NCBI GenBank assembly: GCA_036506495.1
Contig: DASXRQ010000167.1
Coordinates: 1-41,803 of the forward strand
DNA from: DASXRC01 sp036506495
GTDB lineage: Bacteria; Actinomycetota; Actinomycetes; Mycobacteriales; Micromonosporaceae
Reading direction: 5' to 3'
DNA: 41,803 nt
Part shown: positions 1 through 8,598 of the stretch, in pieces
Position numbering within the stretch: position 1 is the stretch's first letter
How the letters are laid out: each line of letters starts with the position of its first letter
Position numbers and translations under genes: made by a program
Notes under the pieces: generated by a model
Database searches by the model: none
Told to the model about the DNA's origin: nothing
What the model saw: the letters and a program-made list of their open reading frames with translations, nothing else

Positions 1-970
1 GGCGGAGCCAGGACACGGCGTCGGAAAGCGTCTCCTCGAGCGGACGCGGCTCGATGCCGAGCTGGTTTCGGGTGGCGCTGTCGTCAAACCGGGTGGCGTA
101 GCTGTTCGCGACCAGGGCCTCGTGGTCGGCCGGCAGATGGAAGGACACAAATTGCTGCGCGCGGGCGGTCAACCAGGTGAGCGGAAGCAGCCCGGCGGAC
201 GGTGTGGTCAGCATGGGTATCCGCCGGCCGGTCAACGCCCGCAACGTTCGATAGAGGGTACGCCCATCGAGGAACGACCCGGGCACGACGAACCGGCGTG
301 GGCCGCGACCGGGCCGCATGACGGCGGCGTTGACGCGGGCAACGTCGCGCACGTCGACGGCGTGAATCCCGCCGGTGGGCCACATCGGATAGAGGCCACG
401 CAGGACGTCCCGCAACCGCTGCATGTTGTCGGATAGATGGGGATCGCACGGGCCGTAGACGCCGCCCGGATAGACGCACACCACCGGCGCCCCCGCGTCC
501 TGCAGCGCACGGGCGACTCGCTCGCTCGCGCTTTTCGACTCCGCGTATACGCCGGGCGCCGCCGACACCGGCGAGTCGGCGTTTACGGTGGCGTTCTTGC
601 GTAGGAGCGCGACCGTGGTCGACACGTACCCGATCGGGTCGCATCCGTGCTCGGCGGCGGTACGCAGAACATTTTCCGTGCCATTCAGGTTCGTGCGGGC
701 CGTCTCGCCGGCCGCGCGCGCGTCCAGGCTGAACACCGCCGCTGCGTGCACGACGGCATCACACCCGGCGAGCGCCTCGCGGACCACCTCGGCGTCGGTG
801 ACGTCGCCGACGACGTGGTCGATCTGATCGGTGAGCCCGAGCGGGCGCAAGGCCGGTGCGATGCGCTCCGGCCGGCGTACCAGAAGTCTCAACTCATGGC
901 CCTCGGCGGCCAATGCCGCGACCGTGTGCGAGCCCACGAACCCAGTCCCGCCCGTGACCAGAACGCGCAC
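1..970 (-). CDS. NAD(P)-dependent epimerase/dehydratase (extended SDR), 3' end outside window
   Basis: The reading frame opens at a GTG (970) preceded by GGAGAGGAGA and stays open to the window edge (323 codons), so the C-terminus is missing. The N-terminus has the extended-SDR Rossmann motif TGGTGFVG, and a YAESK segment near residue 150 fits the catalytic YxxxK. Extended SDRs of this type act on nucleotide sugars, dihydroflavonol-like ketones or isoprenoid/sterol-like substrates; the sequence does not say which. It is transcribed in the same direction as the aldo-keto reductase upstream, with a gap of about 120 bp. Most of the catalytic fold is present and the missing part is probably short. 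The family call is firm; the substrate is unknown. Confidence 0.85.
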   Translation of the reverse strand, partial: MRVLVTGGTGFVGSHTVAALAAEGHELRLLVRRPERIAPALRPLGLTDQIDHVVGDVTDAEVVREALAGCDAVVHAAAVFSLDARAAGETARTNLNGTENVLRTAAEHGCDPIGYVSTTVALLRKNATVNADSPVSAAPGVYAESKSASERVARALQDAGAPVVCVYPGGVYGPCDPHLSDNMQRLRDVLRGLYPMWPTGGIHAVDVRDVARVNAAVMRPGRGPRRFVVPGSFLDGRTLYRTLRALTGRRIPMLTTPSAGLLPLTWLTARAQQFVSFHLPADHEALVANSYATRFDDSATRNQLGIEPRPLEETLSDAVSWLR

Positions 971-1091
971 GACGGTCTCCTCTCCGCGTCTACAGCCACA
1001 ATATGGTGGCCGTCGCGGCCGTGCCGGCCGTCCTGCGTGCGATCGTGGAACGGGCAGGGTGCGCGAGGCCCCCGTCCGGTCCACGATCGCG

Positions 1092-2117
1092 TCAAACGCT
1101 GCTGGACCGCGCCCAAAGGTTGATGCCCGACTCGGTGGCGTACTTGTCGATCTCCGCTAGCTCGTCCGGGGCGAACGTCAGGTTGTCCGACGCGGCCACG
1201 TTCGCCTCGAGTTGAGCCATGCTGCTGGCACCGATGACGATCGAGGTCACCCTTGGGTCGCGCAGCGTCCAGGCCAGGGCCATCTGAGCCAGCGACTGCC
1301 CGCGGCGGGCCGCGATGTCGTTCAACGCCCGGATCTTGGCGAGGTTCTCCTCCGTCAGCCACTCCGGCGACAGCGAGCTGCCCTCGCTGGCCCGCGACCC
1401 GGCGGGTACGCCGTGCAGATACCGGTCGGTGAGCATCCCCTGGGCGAGCGGCGAGAATCCAATGCAGCCCACACCGTCGCGCTCGAGCACGTCGAGCAGG
1501 CCGTGTTCGATCCAGCGGTTGAACATGGAGTACGACGGCTGGTGGATCAGCAGCGGCGTGCCCAGCCCGCGAAGGATCGCCGCCGCCTGCGCGGTCTTGG
1601 CCGCCGAGTAAGAGGAGATCCCGACGTGGAGCGCCTTTCCCTGGCGTACCGCCGAGTTCAATGCGCCGAGGGTCTCCTCCATCGGGGTGTCCGGGTCGAA
1701 CCGGTGCGAGTAGAACACGTCCACGTACTCCACGCCCATCCGCCGCAGGCTCTGGTCGAGGCTGCCGAGCAGATACTTGCGGGAGCCCCACTCGCCGTAC
1801 GGGCCAGGCCACATGTCGTAGCCGGCCTTCGTCGAGAGGATCAGCTCGTCGCGGTAGGGGCGGAAGTCGGCCGCGAGCAGCCGGCCGAAGTTCTCCTCCG
1901 CTGACCCGTACGGCGGACCGTAGTTGTTCGCCAGGTCGAAATGCGTGATGCCGAGGTCGAAGGCCCGGCGCAGGATCGCACGCTGGGTTTCCAGCGGCCG
2001 GTCATGGCCAAAGTTGTGCCACAGGCCCAGTGACACCGCGGGCAGCCGTAGCCCGCTGCGACCGCAGCGCCGGTAGGTCATGGCGTCGTAGCGGTGGGCG
2101 TCGGCCGAGTAGTCCAT
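1092..2117 (-). CDS. gpr: Aldo-keto reductase, L-glyceraldehyde-3-phosphate reductase (YghZ/Gpr) type
   Basis: This 341-residue protein resembles E. coli YghZ along nearly its whole length. It has the same N-terminal extension before the MTYRRCGRSGLRLP segment, which supports the upstream ATG. The AKR catalytic residues are visible: D61, Y66 in FDLANNYGPP, K97 in LSTKAGYDMWPGPYG, and H138 in VDVFYSHR. The family reduces L-glyceraldehyde 3-phosphate and related short aldehydes with NADPH, usually as detoxification, and acts in the cytosol. A link with lactaldehyde from the rhamnose genes 18 kb away is possible but not shown by position. No strong Shine-Dalgarno site precedes the start. Subfamily is confident from long stretches of shared residues; physiological substrate is inferred. 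Confidence 0.88.
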   Translation of the reverse strand: MDYSADAHRYDAMTYRRCGRSGLRLPAVSLGLWHNFGHDRPLETQRAILRRAFDLGITHFDLANNYGPPYGSAEENFGRLLAADFRPYRDELILSTKAGYDMWPGPYGEWGSRKYLLGSLDQSLRRMGVEYVDVFYSHRFDPDTPMEETLGALNSAVRQGKALHVGISSYSAAKTAQAAAILRGLGTPLLIHQPSYSMFNRWIEHGLLDVLERDGVGCIGFSPLAQGMLTDRYLHGVPAGSRASEGSSLSPEWLTEENLAKIRALNDIAARRGQSLAQMALAWTLRDPRVTSIVIGASSMAQLEANVAASDNLTFAPDELAEIDKYATESGINLWARSSSV

Positions 2118-2264
2118 CAGGACATGCTGCCACGCCGATTAGGGCGCGTCGGTCGTTCAGGCCGGACGGACGGTGGCCGCCCGGCCGCCGCCGAAGAGGC
2201 GCCGCTTCATCGAAGAGGGCGTCACTTGGCACGGCGCATGACCGGTCGGCCGCGCCGTGCGGCG

Positions 2265-2573
2265 TCAATCGAACAGTTCGCCGAGAAAACCACCCCGCTT
2301 GCGCTTGCCGTGGTGGCCGCCGTAGCCGCGATCATGGTGACCGCCGGCTGGCCGGTACGGATCGTCGTAGGCCGTGGCCGGGGGCGAGCCCGCGGAACCT
2401 TGCGGCTGGTAGAAGCTGGACTCAGCGTCGATGAGCCGGTCCAGCTCGCCGCGATCCAGGAAGATGCCCCGGCAGTCGGTGCACTGGTCGATGTGCACGC
2501 CGTTGCGCTCATACGTGCGCATCACGCCATGGCACTTCGGGCAGGTCAGGCCACTGGCCGCCGACTGGTTCAT
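2265..2573 (-). CDS. TFIIB-type zinc-ribbon (zf-TFIIB) protein, 102 aa
   Basis: The small protein starts at an ATG preceded by GGGAGGA; an in-frame upstream ATG is less likely because it lacks a ribosome site and adds a low-complexity tail. Residues 10-50 contain two CxxC pairs (CPKC and CTDC) with the sequence GIFLDRGELDRLI, the signature of the bacterial zf-TFIIB family. The C-terminal half is rich in Gly, His, Tyr and Lys and ends in a hydrophobic GGFLGELFD. The family is common in actinobacteria; its role is unknown, with nucleic-acid or protein binding through zinc suggested by the fold only. It stands alone about 120 bp downstream of the iron-ADH gene. Confidence 0.82.
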   Translation of the reverse strand: MNQSAASGLTCPKCHGVMRTYERNGVHIDQCTDCRGIFLDRGELDRLIDAESSFYQPQGSAGSPPATAYDDPYRPAGGHHDRGYGGHHGKRKRGGFLGELFD

Positions 2574-2697
2574 CGGATGTCCTCCCATGATCGTGTGGGC
2601 TGGGCCCTCGACCGTATCCGAGGTTGCTGGGCGTTGCCTGAACGTCGGCCCGATCGTGGTGCCCGGATTGGGCACCTCTGCGGGGCGCGGCACGAAC

Positions 2698-3843
2698 TCA
2701 TATCGCGGCTGCGAAGACCGCCTGCAGTTCATCCGTCGTCAAAGCGATCGGGTTGCCCTGGGTGCTGTTGGCAGTCGCGGCCTTCGCCACGATGTCGTCC
2801 GCCATCGTCGGGCCCACACCGTACTCGCCGAGCCGCGGCACTCGAAGCCGCTCGACCATCATCCGCAACCAGTCGACGCCGTCCGCTGTGGACGCATTCG
2901 GATCGCCGGTGATCATTCGGGCCGCCTCGGCGTACCGTCCGATGGCCGGGTTGTCGGGGTCGCGCGAGCGCAGTGCGCGCAGATTCGCCTCGACGACGGG
3001 CACCAGCAATGCTGCGCAGGCCATGCCGTGCGGCACCCGAGCCGCTCCGCCGATAGCGCTGGCGAACCCGTGAACCGCTCCGAGCGTTGCGTTCGCCAGC
3101 GCCAACCCGCCAAAGAGGCTGCATACCGCCATGTGCGTACGCGCCTCCAGGTCCGAGCCATCCGCATACGCTCGGAGCAGGCCGCGTCCGGCCCGGAGCA
3201 TCCCTTCCCGCGCGAGGCAGTCGGTCAACGGGTTGGCTCGCGGCGAGACGAACGGCTCAAGGCATTGAGTCAGGGCGTCGAGCCCGCTCGACGCAGTGAC
3301 TGACGGCGGGCAGTCCACAGTCAGCAGCGGGTCGACCAGCGCCAACCGCGGCAGGACCAACGGGCCACGCAAACTCACCTTGACACCGTGCTCGGGCGAG
3401 GTGAGCACGGCGTTGGCCGTTACCTCGGACCCGGTTCCGGCCGTTGTCGGTACCGCGACACAGGGAAGACCCGGACGGGTCAGCGGCTTTCCGCGGCCGA
3501 TGACCTCCAGGTAGTCCAAGGGGTCTCCGCCGTTCGTCAGCAGCACCGCGACCGCCTTGCCCAGATCAAGCACGCTGCCGCCGCCGATGGCGACGACGAC
3601 GTCCGCGCCGTGGTCGCGCGCTGCGGCAACCGCCGCCCCGGCGGCCTCCACGGCCGGCTCGAAGTCCACGGTGGACAGCGTGTACGGCAGGTTCAGATTC
3701 GACAGCAGGCCGGCGTGCCGGGTCGGGTGCGAGCCGGTGAGAACGATTGCCCGCGATCCCAGTCCGACCACGACCGTTCCGAGATCGTCTGCGCGCCCGA
3801 CGCCGACGACGACCCGCCCGGCGGTGGCGAACTCGAACTCCAT
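2698..3843 (-). CDS. Iron-containing alcohol dehydrogenase family (group III / maleylacetate-reductase-like)
   Basis: The 381-residue protein has the group III ADH architecture: an N-terminal dinucleotide-binding half with GGGSVLDLGKA and PTTAGTGSEVT, then a helical metal-binding half. Metal-ligand segments are GLDALTQCLEP, AVHGFASAIG and PHGMACA. In FucO-like enzymes the first segment reads DALTH, so here one His ligand is Gln. That variant also occurs in a subfamily with the ANPLTD motif, so it does not prove inactivity. The start ATG overlaps the stop of the upstream ABM gene (TGATG), implying translational coupling. A likely role is NAD(P)H-dependent reduction of a carbonyl or maleylacetate-type intermediate paired with the monooxygenase; the substrate is unknown. 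Confidence 0.85.
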   Translation of the reverse strand: MEFEFATAGRVVVGVGRADDLGTVVVGLGSRAIVLTGSHPTRHAGLLSNLNLPYTLSTVDFEPAVEAAGAAVAAARDHGADVVVAIGGGSVLDLGKAVAVLLTNGGDPLDYLEVIGRGKPLTRPGLPCVAVPTTAGTGSEVTANAVLTSPEHGVKVSLRGPLVLPRLALVDPLLTVDCPPSVTASSGLDALTQCLEPFVSPRANPLTDCLAREGMLRAGRGLLRAYADGSDLEARTHMAVCSLFGGLALANATLGAVHGFASAIGGAARVPHGMACAALLVPVVEANLRALRSRDPDNPAIGRYAEAARMITGDPNASTADGVDWLRMMVERLRVPRLGEYGVGPTMADDIVAKAATANSTQGNPIALTTDELQAVFAAAI

Positions 3844-4157
3844 CAGCTCGCCCAGCGCTGGACCTCGGTCGGGAAGACAACCGAAAACCTCGTAGACTCT
3901 CGCGGTCGCGCCATCATTCGCTCCACCGTGTCCCGCCACGTCGCGTAGTGCCGCGTGCTCTTGTGCGCCGCGGCCGCCTCGGCGTCCCGGTAGACTTCGA
4001 CCAGCACGACGTGTGCTGGCTCGGCCCGATCCTGGATGACGTCGAAGCGCACGACTCCCGGCTCCTGCACCGACGCGCCTGCGTTGGCGAGGGTCGCCTC
4101 GAGGAACGCCTCGACGTCGGCCTCGCGTACCACGACGTGCACGTGAACGACGAGCAT
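3843..4157 (-). CDS. ABM-domain (antibiotic biosynthesis monooxygenase / quinol monooxygenase YgiN-like) protein
   Basis: The protein is 104 residues from the ATG at 4157, a single dimeric alpha-beta ABM fold. It begins MLVVHVHVVVREADVEAF and carries the typical EPGVVRFDVIQD and VEVYRDAEAAAAHKSTRHYATW segments, where the HKxTxHYxxW stretch is the family hallmark. ABM proteins are small cofactor-independent oxygenases or isomerases of quinols, aromatic polyketides or signal molecules such as AI-2 breakdown products (LsrG). It is the first gene of a two-gene unit with the iron-ADH. Such pairs recur in aromatic or sugar-derived compound degradation, but the substrate cannot be read from the sequence. 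Confidence 0.85.
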   Translation of the reverse strand: MLVVHVHVVVREADVEAFLEATLANAGASVQEPGVVRFDVIQDRAEPAHVVLVEVYRDAEAAAAHKSTRHYATWRDTVERMMARPRESTRFSVVFPTEVQRWAS

Positions 4158-4241
4158 GCGCCCATCGTGCCTCACACCGGCACCCACCGGAACCGTGAGA
4201 CCCCAGCTCACGCTGGGCTTCACACGTGGAGGTCGCTCAGA

Positions 4242-4699
4242 TCACCGCAGGTCGCTCTGCACTCCGACGGTGTCATGCGCCTCCTGCAGCCAGGTGATCA
4301 TTTCATCGTCGAGATCGTCCTCAGCTAGCACGCGGAGGTAGTGAACCCGCCATCTCGGTCCGTAGTCGACCGTCTTGACGACGCGGGGGGTGTCGAGCCA
4401 GCGATGCAAGGCGAAGCTCGCCAGAAACCCGTGCTTGCGGGGTTCGAGGCCGGCGAATCGGACGCGCGCGACGCAGACGAGGCGGGTCTTCTGCGGATGA
4501 CCTGGACATCGCCGAGGCGGTGGAGCAGCGCCACGTACTTGCGGGCCAAATCGAGTGCCTGCTGGTCGGCGCTCGCGAAAAGACTCTCCAGGGAGAAACG
4601 CCCGCAGGAGTGCCATAGGTTGCGGCTGACTAGCCTGGCGCCGCACTGCGGACAGATCCAGATCTCGGGCGGCTCCTCACGTTGCGTGCCGTCGTCCAT
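4242..4699 (-). pseudogene. DUF5655-family protein, apparently frameshifted
   Basis: The N-terminal half (MDDGTQREEPPEIWICPQCGARLVS and on to LHRLGDVQVIRR) lies in one frame. The C-terminal half (KTRLVCVARVRFAGLEPRKHGFL to the stop at 4242) lies in another. Together they make one DUF5655 protein, with the N-terminal CPQCG segment typical of the longer members. The frames join near 4485-4503, where a one-base deletion relative to an intact gene explains the break. No slippery sequence was recognised, so a real loss-of-function mutation or a sequencing error is more likely than programmed frameshifting. Start: ATG 4699, or the GTG 18 bp upstream, directly after the beta-helix gene. Function of the family is unknown. 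Confidence 0.7.
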
Positions 4700-4713
4700 G
4701 CCGCCGGCATCGA

Positions 4714-6606
4714 TCACGGGAACTCCGCGATGAAGCTCGGCTGACCGGTGTTGCTGTTGTCGACCGGTGCGCCTGTGTCGTTGACCACGTGGTCGATCGT
4801 CCCGGCGCTGAGGTTCACGGTCATGATGTGATGGAGCCGCACACCGGACGTGACCGGCACCTCGAATCCGCGGGCGGCGTGGATCGTCGGGTCGACGTTG
4901 GTGAAGATGTACGACCCACCGCCCCACAGCTCGTGCGTCCGGACGTGGTCGGCGACCTTGTACGCGGCCCAGCCGAGGACGCCGTCGTGCTGCCACGCGG
5001 CCTGGTTGGGCGGGTCGTACGGCAACTCGTTCTGGAAGAATACGGTGCGGCCGTTCGCACCATTCCAGATGACGTTGTACTGCTGGTAATGCTCGACGAA
5101 CAGACCGGTCGCCGTGACGTTGTCGCCGTTGACGATCACACCGTTGCGGCCCGTGTTCACGTCCCAGCCGACCGAGCCGCGTACGCCGTGGTCCGCGCGC
5201 CAGGCCCAGACGTTGTCAATCAGCACGTTGTCACTGTTGACCTCGAGGGTCACATCGGCCTTCCCGACGTGCGGCCCGCCGACCCGGAAGTACACGTCAC
5301 TGACCGTCGTCGGGTTGAGCGGGTCGCTCGTCGTGGCACCGCTGTTTCCGTACTTCGTCCCGATGCGCAACAGGACGGGAGAGCTCACCTCGCCGGCGTC
5401 GAGCGTGACGCCGGCGATGACCACGCCAGGCACCTCCGCCACAGCGAGCGGTACCGCGCCACCCTCCGCCGTGAGGGTCGCGTGGCCGAGGCCGAGGACG
5501 ACCGTGTCGGCGCGTCTGACGGCGATGCTCTGGCCGACGTCGTACACGCCCGGCGTGAGCAGGAGGTTCAGTCCACGCGCCAACTGGTTGTTGATGACCT
5601 GTACGGAATCCGTCGGCTTCGCGATGAAGAAATCGGTGATCGGAATCGTGCGACCGGGCGTCATGCCGTCCCGCCACGTGGGGCCGCTCGATGCCACCTG
5701 GGTCGACGGGACCCGGACGTTGTACCGGCCCGCCTCGTCGATGAACAGGAACGGCTTCTCACGGCTCACCGGCGTCGCGTCCAGCGTCGTGTAGGGCGGG
5801 TTGGGGAACGAGTCGTCGGACGGGGCACCCTCGACGCCCGCGAAGACGGCGTTCCAGACGCCGTTCGACCATCCACCGATCGCGCTGTTGCGCGTCAGCC
5901 ACTGCTGCTGTGAGCCGTTGATGACGAAGCCGGTCGTGGAGTCGGCGATGAACCCGCCGCTCGCGAACTGCGGGCCGGCGGTGCAGTAGTCCATCAGTGA
6001 GAGGTTCGCGCCGGTGACATTGACGCGTCGCACGGACACGGCCTGCGACACGGCCCAGAAGTTCGCGGACGCCCGGCAGTCGTCCTGGCCCGTGCTGTTG
6101 ACGTCGATCGTGAGGTTGGACAGCGTGCGCCAGAAGTTCACCAACGCCACGCAATTGCTGGTGCCGCCACTCCCCAGGCACCGGTTGTAGACCTCGATCT
6201 TGCCGTTGATGACCACGTCCGTCGGCGCCGCGCCGAGGCCGGCGACCTCCGTGTAGTAGCCGACCTTCATCTGCAACGGGTGGGTGTCCGTGCCGTATAC
6301 CCCGGGTTTGAACAGCAGGGCGTACCGATCGGTGCCCATCTCGTTGTCGACCTGCCGCGCGTAGATCGCGTCGACCGTCGCCTGGATTTCGCTGACGGGC
6401 ATGCTCGGGTCGAAGACAATGACGTTCGGACCCAGGTCCGGGTTTGTCGCGTTCGGCGCCGGTGGCGGGGCAGCGGTTGCGGCGGCCGCTCCCGATAGGC
6501 CGATCACGAGGGCGGCACCGAAGGTCAGGCTGCGACCGAGGATCCGGCGGCCCCGCCGGCCGATCGCGAGGCTCCGCGCGTCCGGGTCGTATAACGGTGA
6601 TCTCAT
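4714..6606 (-). CDS. Secreted right-handed beta-helix (pectate-lyase/GH55-like) protein
   Basis: From the ATG at 6606 the protein is 630 residues and starts with a long Arg-rich n-region, a hydrophobic stretch (LTFGAALVIGLSGAAAATA) and an AxA-type cleavage site near residue 45, so it is exported. The mature part has two copies of a beta-helix-like architecture rich in short hydrophobic strands with Asn/Asp/Gly turns, for example VVINGKIEVYN and VLIDNVWAWRADHGVRGS. Actinobacterial homologues are often labelled adenylyl cyclase, but nothing here resembles a cyclase catalytic site. The fold suggests binding or cleavage of polysaccharides such as pectin or beta-1,3-glucan. No glycosidase catalytic pair was identified with certainty. 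It is followed after 14 bp by the broken DUF5655 gene. Confidence 0.75.
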   Translation of the reverse strand: MRSPLYDPDARSLAIGRRGRRILGRSLTFGAALVIGLSGAAAATAAPPPAPNATNPDLGPNVIVFDPSMPVSEIQATVDAIYARQVDNEMGTDRYALLFKPGVYGTDTHPLQMKVGYYTEVAGLGAAPTDVVINGKIEVYNRCLGSGGTSNCVALVNFWRTLSNLTIDVNSTGQDDCRASANFWAVSQAVSVRRVNVTGANLSLMDYCTAGPQFASGGFIADSTTGFVINGSQQQWLTRNSAIGGWSNGVWNAVFAGVEGAPSDDSFPNPPYTTLDATPVSREKPFLFIDEAGRYNVRVPSTQVASSGPTWRDGMTPGRTIPITDFFIAKPTDSVQVINNQLARGLNLLLTPGVYDVGQSIAVRRADTVVLGLGHATLTAEGGAVPLAVAEVPGVVIAGVTLDAGEVSSPVLLRIGTKYGNSGATTSDPLNPTTVSDVYFRVGGPHVGKADVTLEVNSDNVLIDNVWAWRADHGVRGSVGWDVNTGRNGVIVNGDNVTATGLFVEHYQQYNVIWNGANGRTVFFQNELPYDPPNQAAWQHDGVLGWAAYKVADHVRTHELWGGGSYIFTNVDPTIHAARGFEVPVTSGVRLHHIMTVNLSAGTIDHVVNDTGAPVDNSNTGQPSFIAEFP

Positions 6607-6695
6607 ACCGACCAAGTCCTGTCCTCGAGGCGCGACGGCGAAATGAATCACATCAATGGACCTCGACACGACACTACATCGTCAACATCTACAAC

Positions 6696-6821
6696 GTGGT
6701 TCACGAAAGGAACTGGTGGGCCGACGGAAGGACGGTCGACGACCTGGGTCTCGACGGCTTGTCCGTGGAACAGATCAAGGCGTACGTCAAGACCGGGTCG
6801 ATCCCCACCGACGACGCGTAG
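6696..6821 (+). CDS. Possible small ORF or gene remnant of unknown function (41 aa)
   Basis: A plus-strand frame ending at TAG 6819-6821 has very high GC at third positions and encodes a plausible peptide tail, GRTVDDLGLDGLSVEQIKAYVKTGS, lying between the beta-helix gene and the lipoprotein gene. Coding character weakens before about 6680. The only in-frame start near the coding-like part is GTG 6696, and it has no Shine-Dalgarno site. The segment may be the C-terminus of a longer gene whose 5' part was lost, or a genuine short peptide. I do not recognise the family. Confidence 0.35.
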   Translation: MVHERNWWADGRTVDDLGLDGLSVEQIKAYVKTGSIPTDDA

Positions 6822-6859
6822 CGGGTCAGACCAGCCAAGAAGATTGGCACGCGCGCGGT

Positions 6860-7504
6860 TCAGGGAAGGAACTGCTCGTCGATTCCGGTGACCTGGCCGC
6901 CCCGTACGGTCAGCCAGTACGGGGCGTACGAGAGCCGGCCGTCCGCGGATTCCGGCCGCTGCCGTGCGAGATGGGCGGGCAGTTCCGCCATGGTGATCTG
7001 CACGTTCGCTATCCCGCCGGACGCATCCGTGGCCACCGTCACCCGGGCCGTGTCAGCGATCGGTAGCGTACGCAGCCGCCGGTTGTCGTTGATGATCAGG
7101 TAGTCATTCGGTGGTCCGTCGGGCTCGTCCGGGTGCGCTTTCGCCCAGTCCTTCGCGGCCTCGGCACCGGTGAGGAACTGGATGAGATCGAACGTGACGG
7201 TTCGCCGCGACGGGTCCAGGTCGGTCAGGTAGACCGGGTGGCGGCCGTCGGCGAGGATGGGTTCCACCGTCGGGCTTTCGAGCGCTCCCGAACCACTGGG
7301 GGTGCCCCCGGGCGTGGTCGTCGTTGTGGCGGCCTGGGTGGGCGCGGCGGCGGTGGTGGCGGGGCCCCTCCGGTGCCCCCCGTCGCCGGAGCACGCTGTC
7401 GCCAGCGCCAGGACGCCCAGAGACAGCACGATGGCCAGCCAGCCACGAGCCGAGGGGGAGCTGGTCGGGGAAATGGAGTGGCCAGGGCTTGGCACGCGCT
7501 TCAC
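6860..7504 (-). CDS. Putative lipoprotein of unknown function
   Basis: The 214-residue product starts at a GTG preceded by AGGAAG. It has an unusually long Ser/Pro-rich n-region, a hydrophobic segment (WLAIVLSLGVLALATAC) and a lipobox with Cys near residue 38, followed by a Thr/Ala/Pro-rich linker of about 40 residues. The globular domain (about residues 80-214) begins PILADGRHPVYLTDLDPSRRTVTFDLIQFLTG and ends WLTVRGGQVTGIDEQFLP. This layout is common in actinobacterial surface lipoproteins, often with a short domain whose ligand is not known. It is monocistronic and faces a 405-bp gap upstream. The lipoprotein call is firm; no function is assigned. Confidence 0.8.
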   Translation of the reverse strand: MKRVPSPGHSISPTSSPSARGWLAIVLSLGVLALATACSGDGGHRRGPATTAAAPTQAATTTTTPGGTPSGSGALESPTVEPILADGRHPVYLTDLDPSRRTVTFDLIQFLTGAEAAKDWAKAHPDEPDGPPNDYLIINDNRRLRTLPIADTARVTVATDASGGIANVQITMAELPAHLARQRPESADGRLSYAPYWLTVRGGQVTGIDEQFLP

Positions 7505-7909
7505 GTCGGCACTTCCTAACGATCGGTCCGTTGCCGCAGCGATCGGCGTCGGATGGGCGCTACTGACGACGGTTCAGGCCTGGTGTCGGTTGTCCAGGCG
7601 CCCGTCGGATTGCCGACTCGGCGCTCACGCTTAGCCGGGGGTCGCGATCGCCACGAGGCGTACCCTCGCCGACTCGCAGGCACCCGGGGATCTGGCGGAT
7701 TGACCGTGCCCTTCGCGACGCCCGTCCCGATTTGACGGTGTGCTACGGTCATCTGGTTGCGGTTTCACCTTCCATGTTTTGCCGGTGCCTCTGCACGGAA
7801 CGGCGCTCAGGAGTCGTCGGTCTGATGCGGCGCATGTCCGGGTGGATGACGGCGGCGACGCGCGGGGTCGCAGGCGGCGGCCCCCATCAGCCCGGAAGGA
7901 CGGCTCGAC
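7505..7909. other. 405-bp intergenic region between divergent lipoprotein and cold-shock genes
   Basis: No convincing coding frame was found on either strand. The only candidate control element is an extended -10 (TG then TACGGT at 7744-7749) directed toward the cold-shock gene. It would give a leader of about 150 nt; long leaders are typical of cold-shock genes but the -35 is poor. The rest holds nothing recognisable. Confidence 0.4.
7744..7749 (+). promoter_or_regulatory. Possible extended -10 promoter of the cold-shock gene
   Basis: TACGGT preceded by TG at the extended -10 position, about 160 bp upstream of the cold-shock ATG. No good -35 hexamer lies 16-18 bp upstream, so the assignment rests on the extended -10 alone. 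The resulting leader of about 150 nt would fit the family habit of post-transcriptional control. Confidence 0.25.
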
Positions 7910-8113
7910 ATGGCCGTTGGCACGGTGAAATGGTTCAACTCTGACAAGGGCTTCGGATTCATCGCGCAAGACGGCGGCGGCCCCGACGTGTTCGCGCATT
8001 TCTCGGCGATCTCGTCCGACGGTTTCCGCTCACTGGAGGAGAACCAGCGCGTTGAGTTCGACGTCGAGCGTGGCCAGAAGGGCCTGCAGGCGGCCAACAT
8101 CCGCGTGATCTGA
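7910..8113 (+). CDS. CspA-family cold-shock protein
   Basis: The 67-residue single cold-shock domain (MAVGTVKWFNSDKGFGFI) contains both RNA-binding motifs: RNP1 (KGFGFI, residues 13-18) and RNP2 (VFAHFS, near residue 27). It ends with the usual QAANIRVI strand. Such proteins bind single-stranded RNA and DNA in the cytoplasm and melt secondary structure; most actinomycetes carry several. The ATG is preceded by GGAAGGACGGCTCGAC, a good Shine-Dalgarno site. The gene appears monocistronic: the next gene starts about 190 bp downstream and is unrelated. Length and motifs are typical and nothing is missing. Confidence 0.96.
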   Translation: MAVGTVKWFNSDKGFGFIAQDGGGPDVFAHFSAISSDGFRSLEENQRVEFDVERGQKGLQAANIRVI

Positions 8114-8303
8114 GTTCAATGAGGCAGGCGGTCGTGGCGGGGTCTCCGCAGCCGGCCGGTGAAGCGGCACAGGTCGCCGAGGGGATCGCACCATCCCGTG
8201 GCCCCGATCGAAGGCCGTCGCGGATCGCACCCGCGGGCAGCATTCTCGGGATCATCGCCACTGCGCCCGGAGCCGCCGATCCCGGATGAACAGGGGTGGA
8301 CAG

Positions 8304-8576
8304 ATGAAGGTGCTCTTTCTCGGTGGGCCGTGGCATAACGAACGGCGCGAGGTGACGCCGATCCGGCTGAATCGCGTGATTTCCCTGCCGGCGGAGTACA
8401 CCGTCCCGGTCGCGGTGAATGACGAGGAGTTCGGCTCGGCCGAAGCCGGTGCGACTGCTCGTCGCCCAACCCGTCCCCGCGGGTCCGTCACCTACATCCG
8501 CCGTTACGCGCGCGGCAAGGGCGAGCGAATTCCCGTGTACGTATCGCCGGACTACCACGGTCCGGCGCGTGCGTAG
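8304..8576 (+). CDS. Conserved-looking hypothetical protein (90 aa)
   Basis: The frame has consistent high GC third positions and a start ATG at 8304 behind GGGGTGG. An upstream in-frame ATG (8286) would add six residues and lacks a better site. The product starts MKVLFLGGPWHNERREV and ends in a tyrosine-containing segment, VTYIRRYARGKGERIPVYVSPDYHGP. There is no signal peptide, membrane segment or recognised motif. It sits between the cold-shock gene and another small gene 22 bp downstream with which it may be cotranscribed. I do not recognise the family. Confidence 0.65.
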   Translation: MKVLFLGGPWHNERREVTPIRLNRVISLPAEYTVPVAVNDEEFGSAEAGATARRPTRPRGSVTYIRRYARGKGERIPVYVSPDYHGPARA

Positions 8577-8598
8577 CGCCCCTCGGAGGCGGGTCAAG

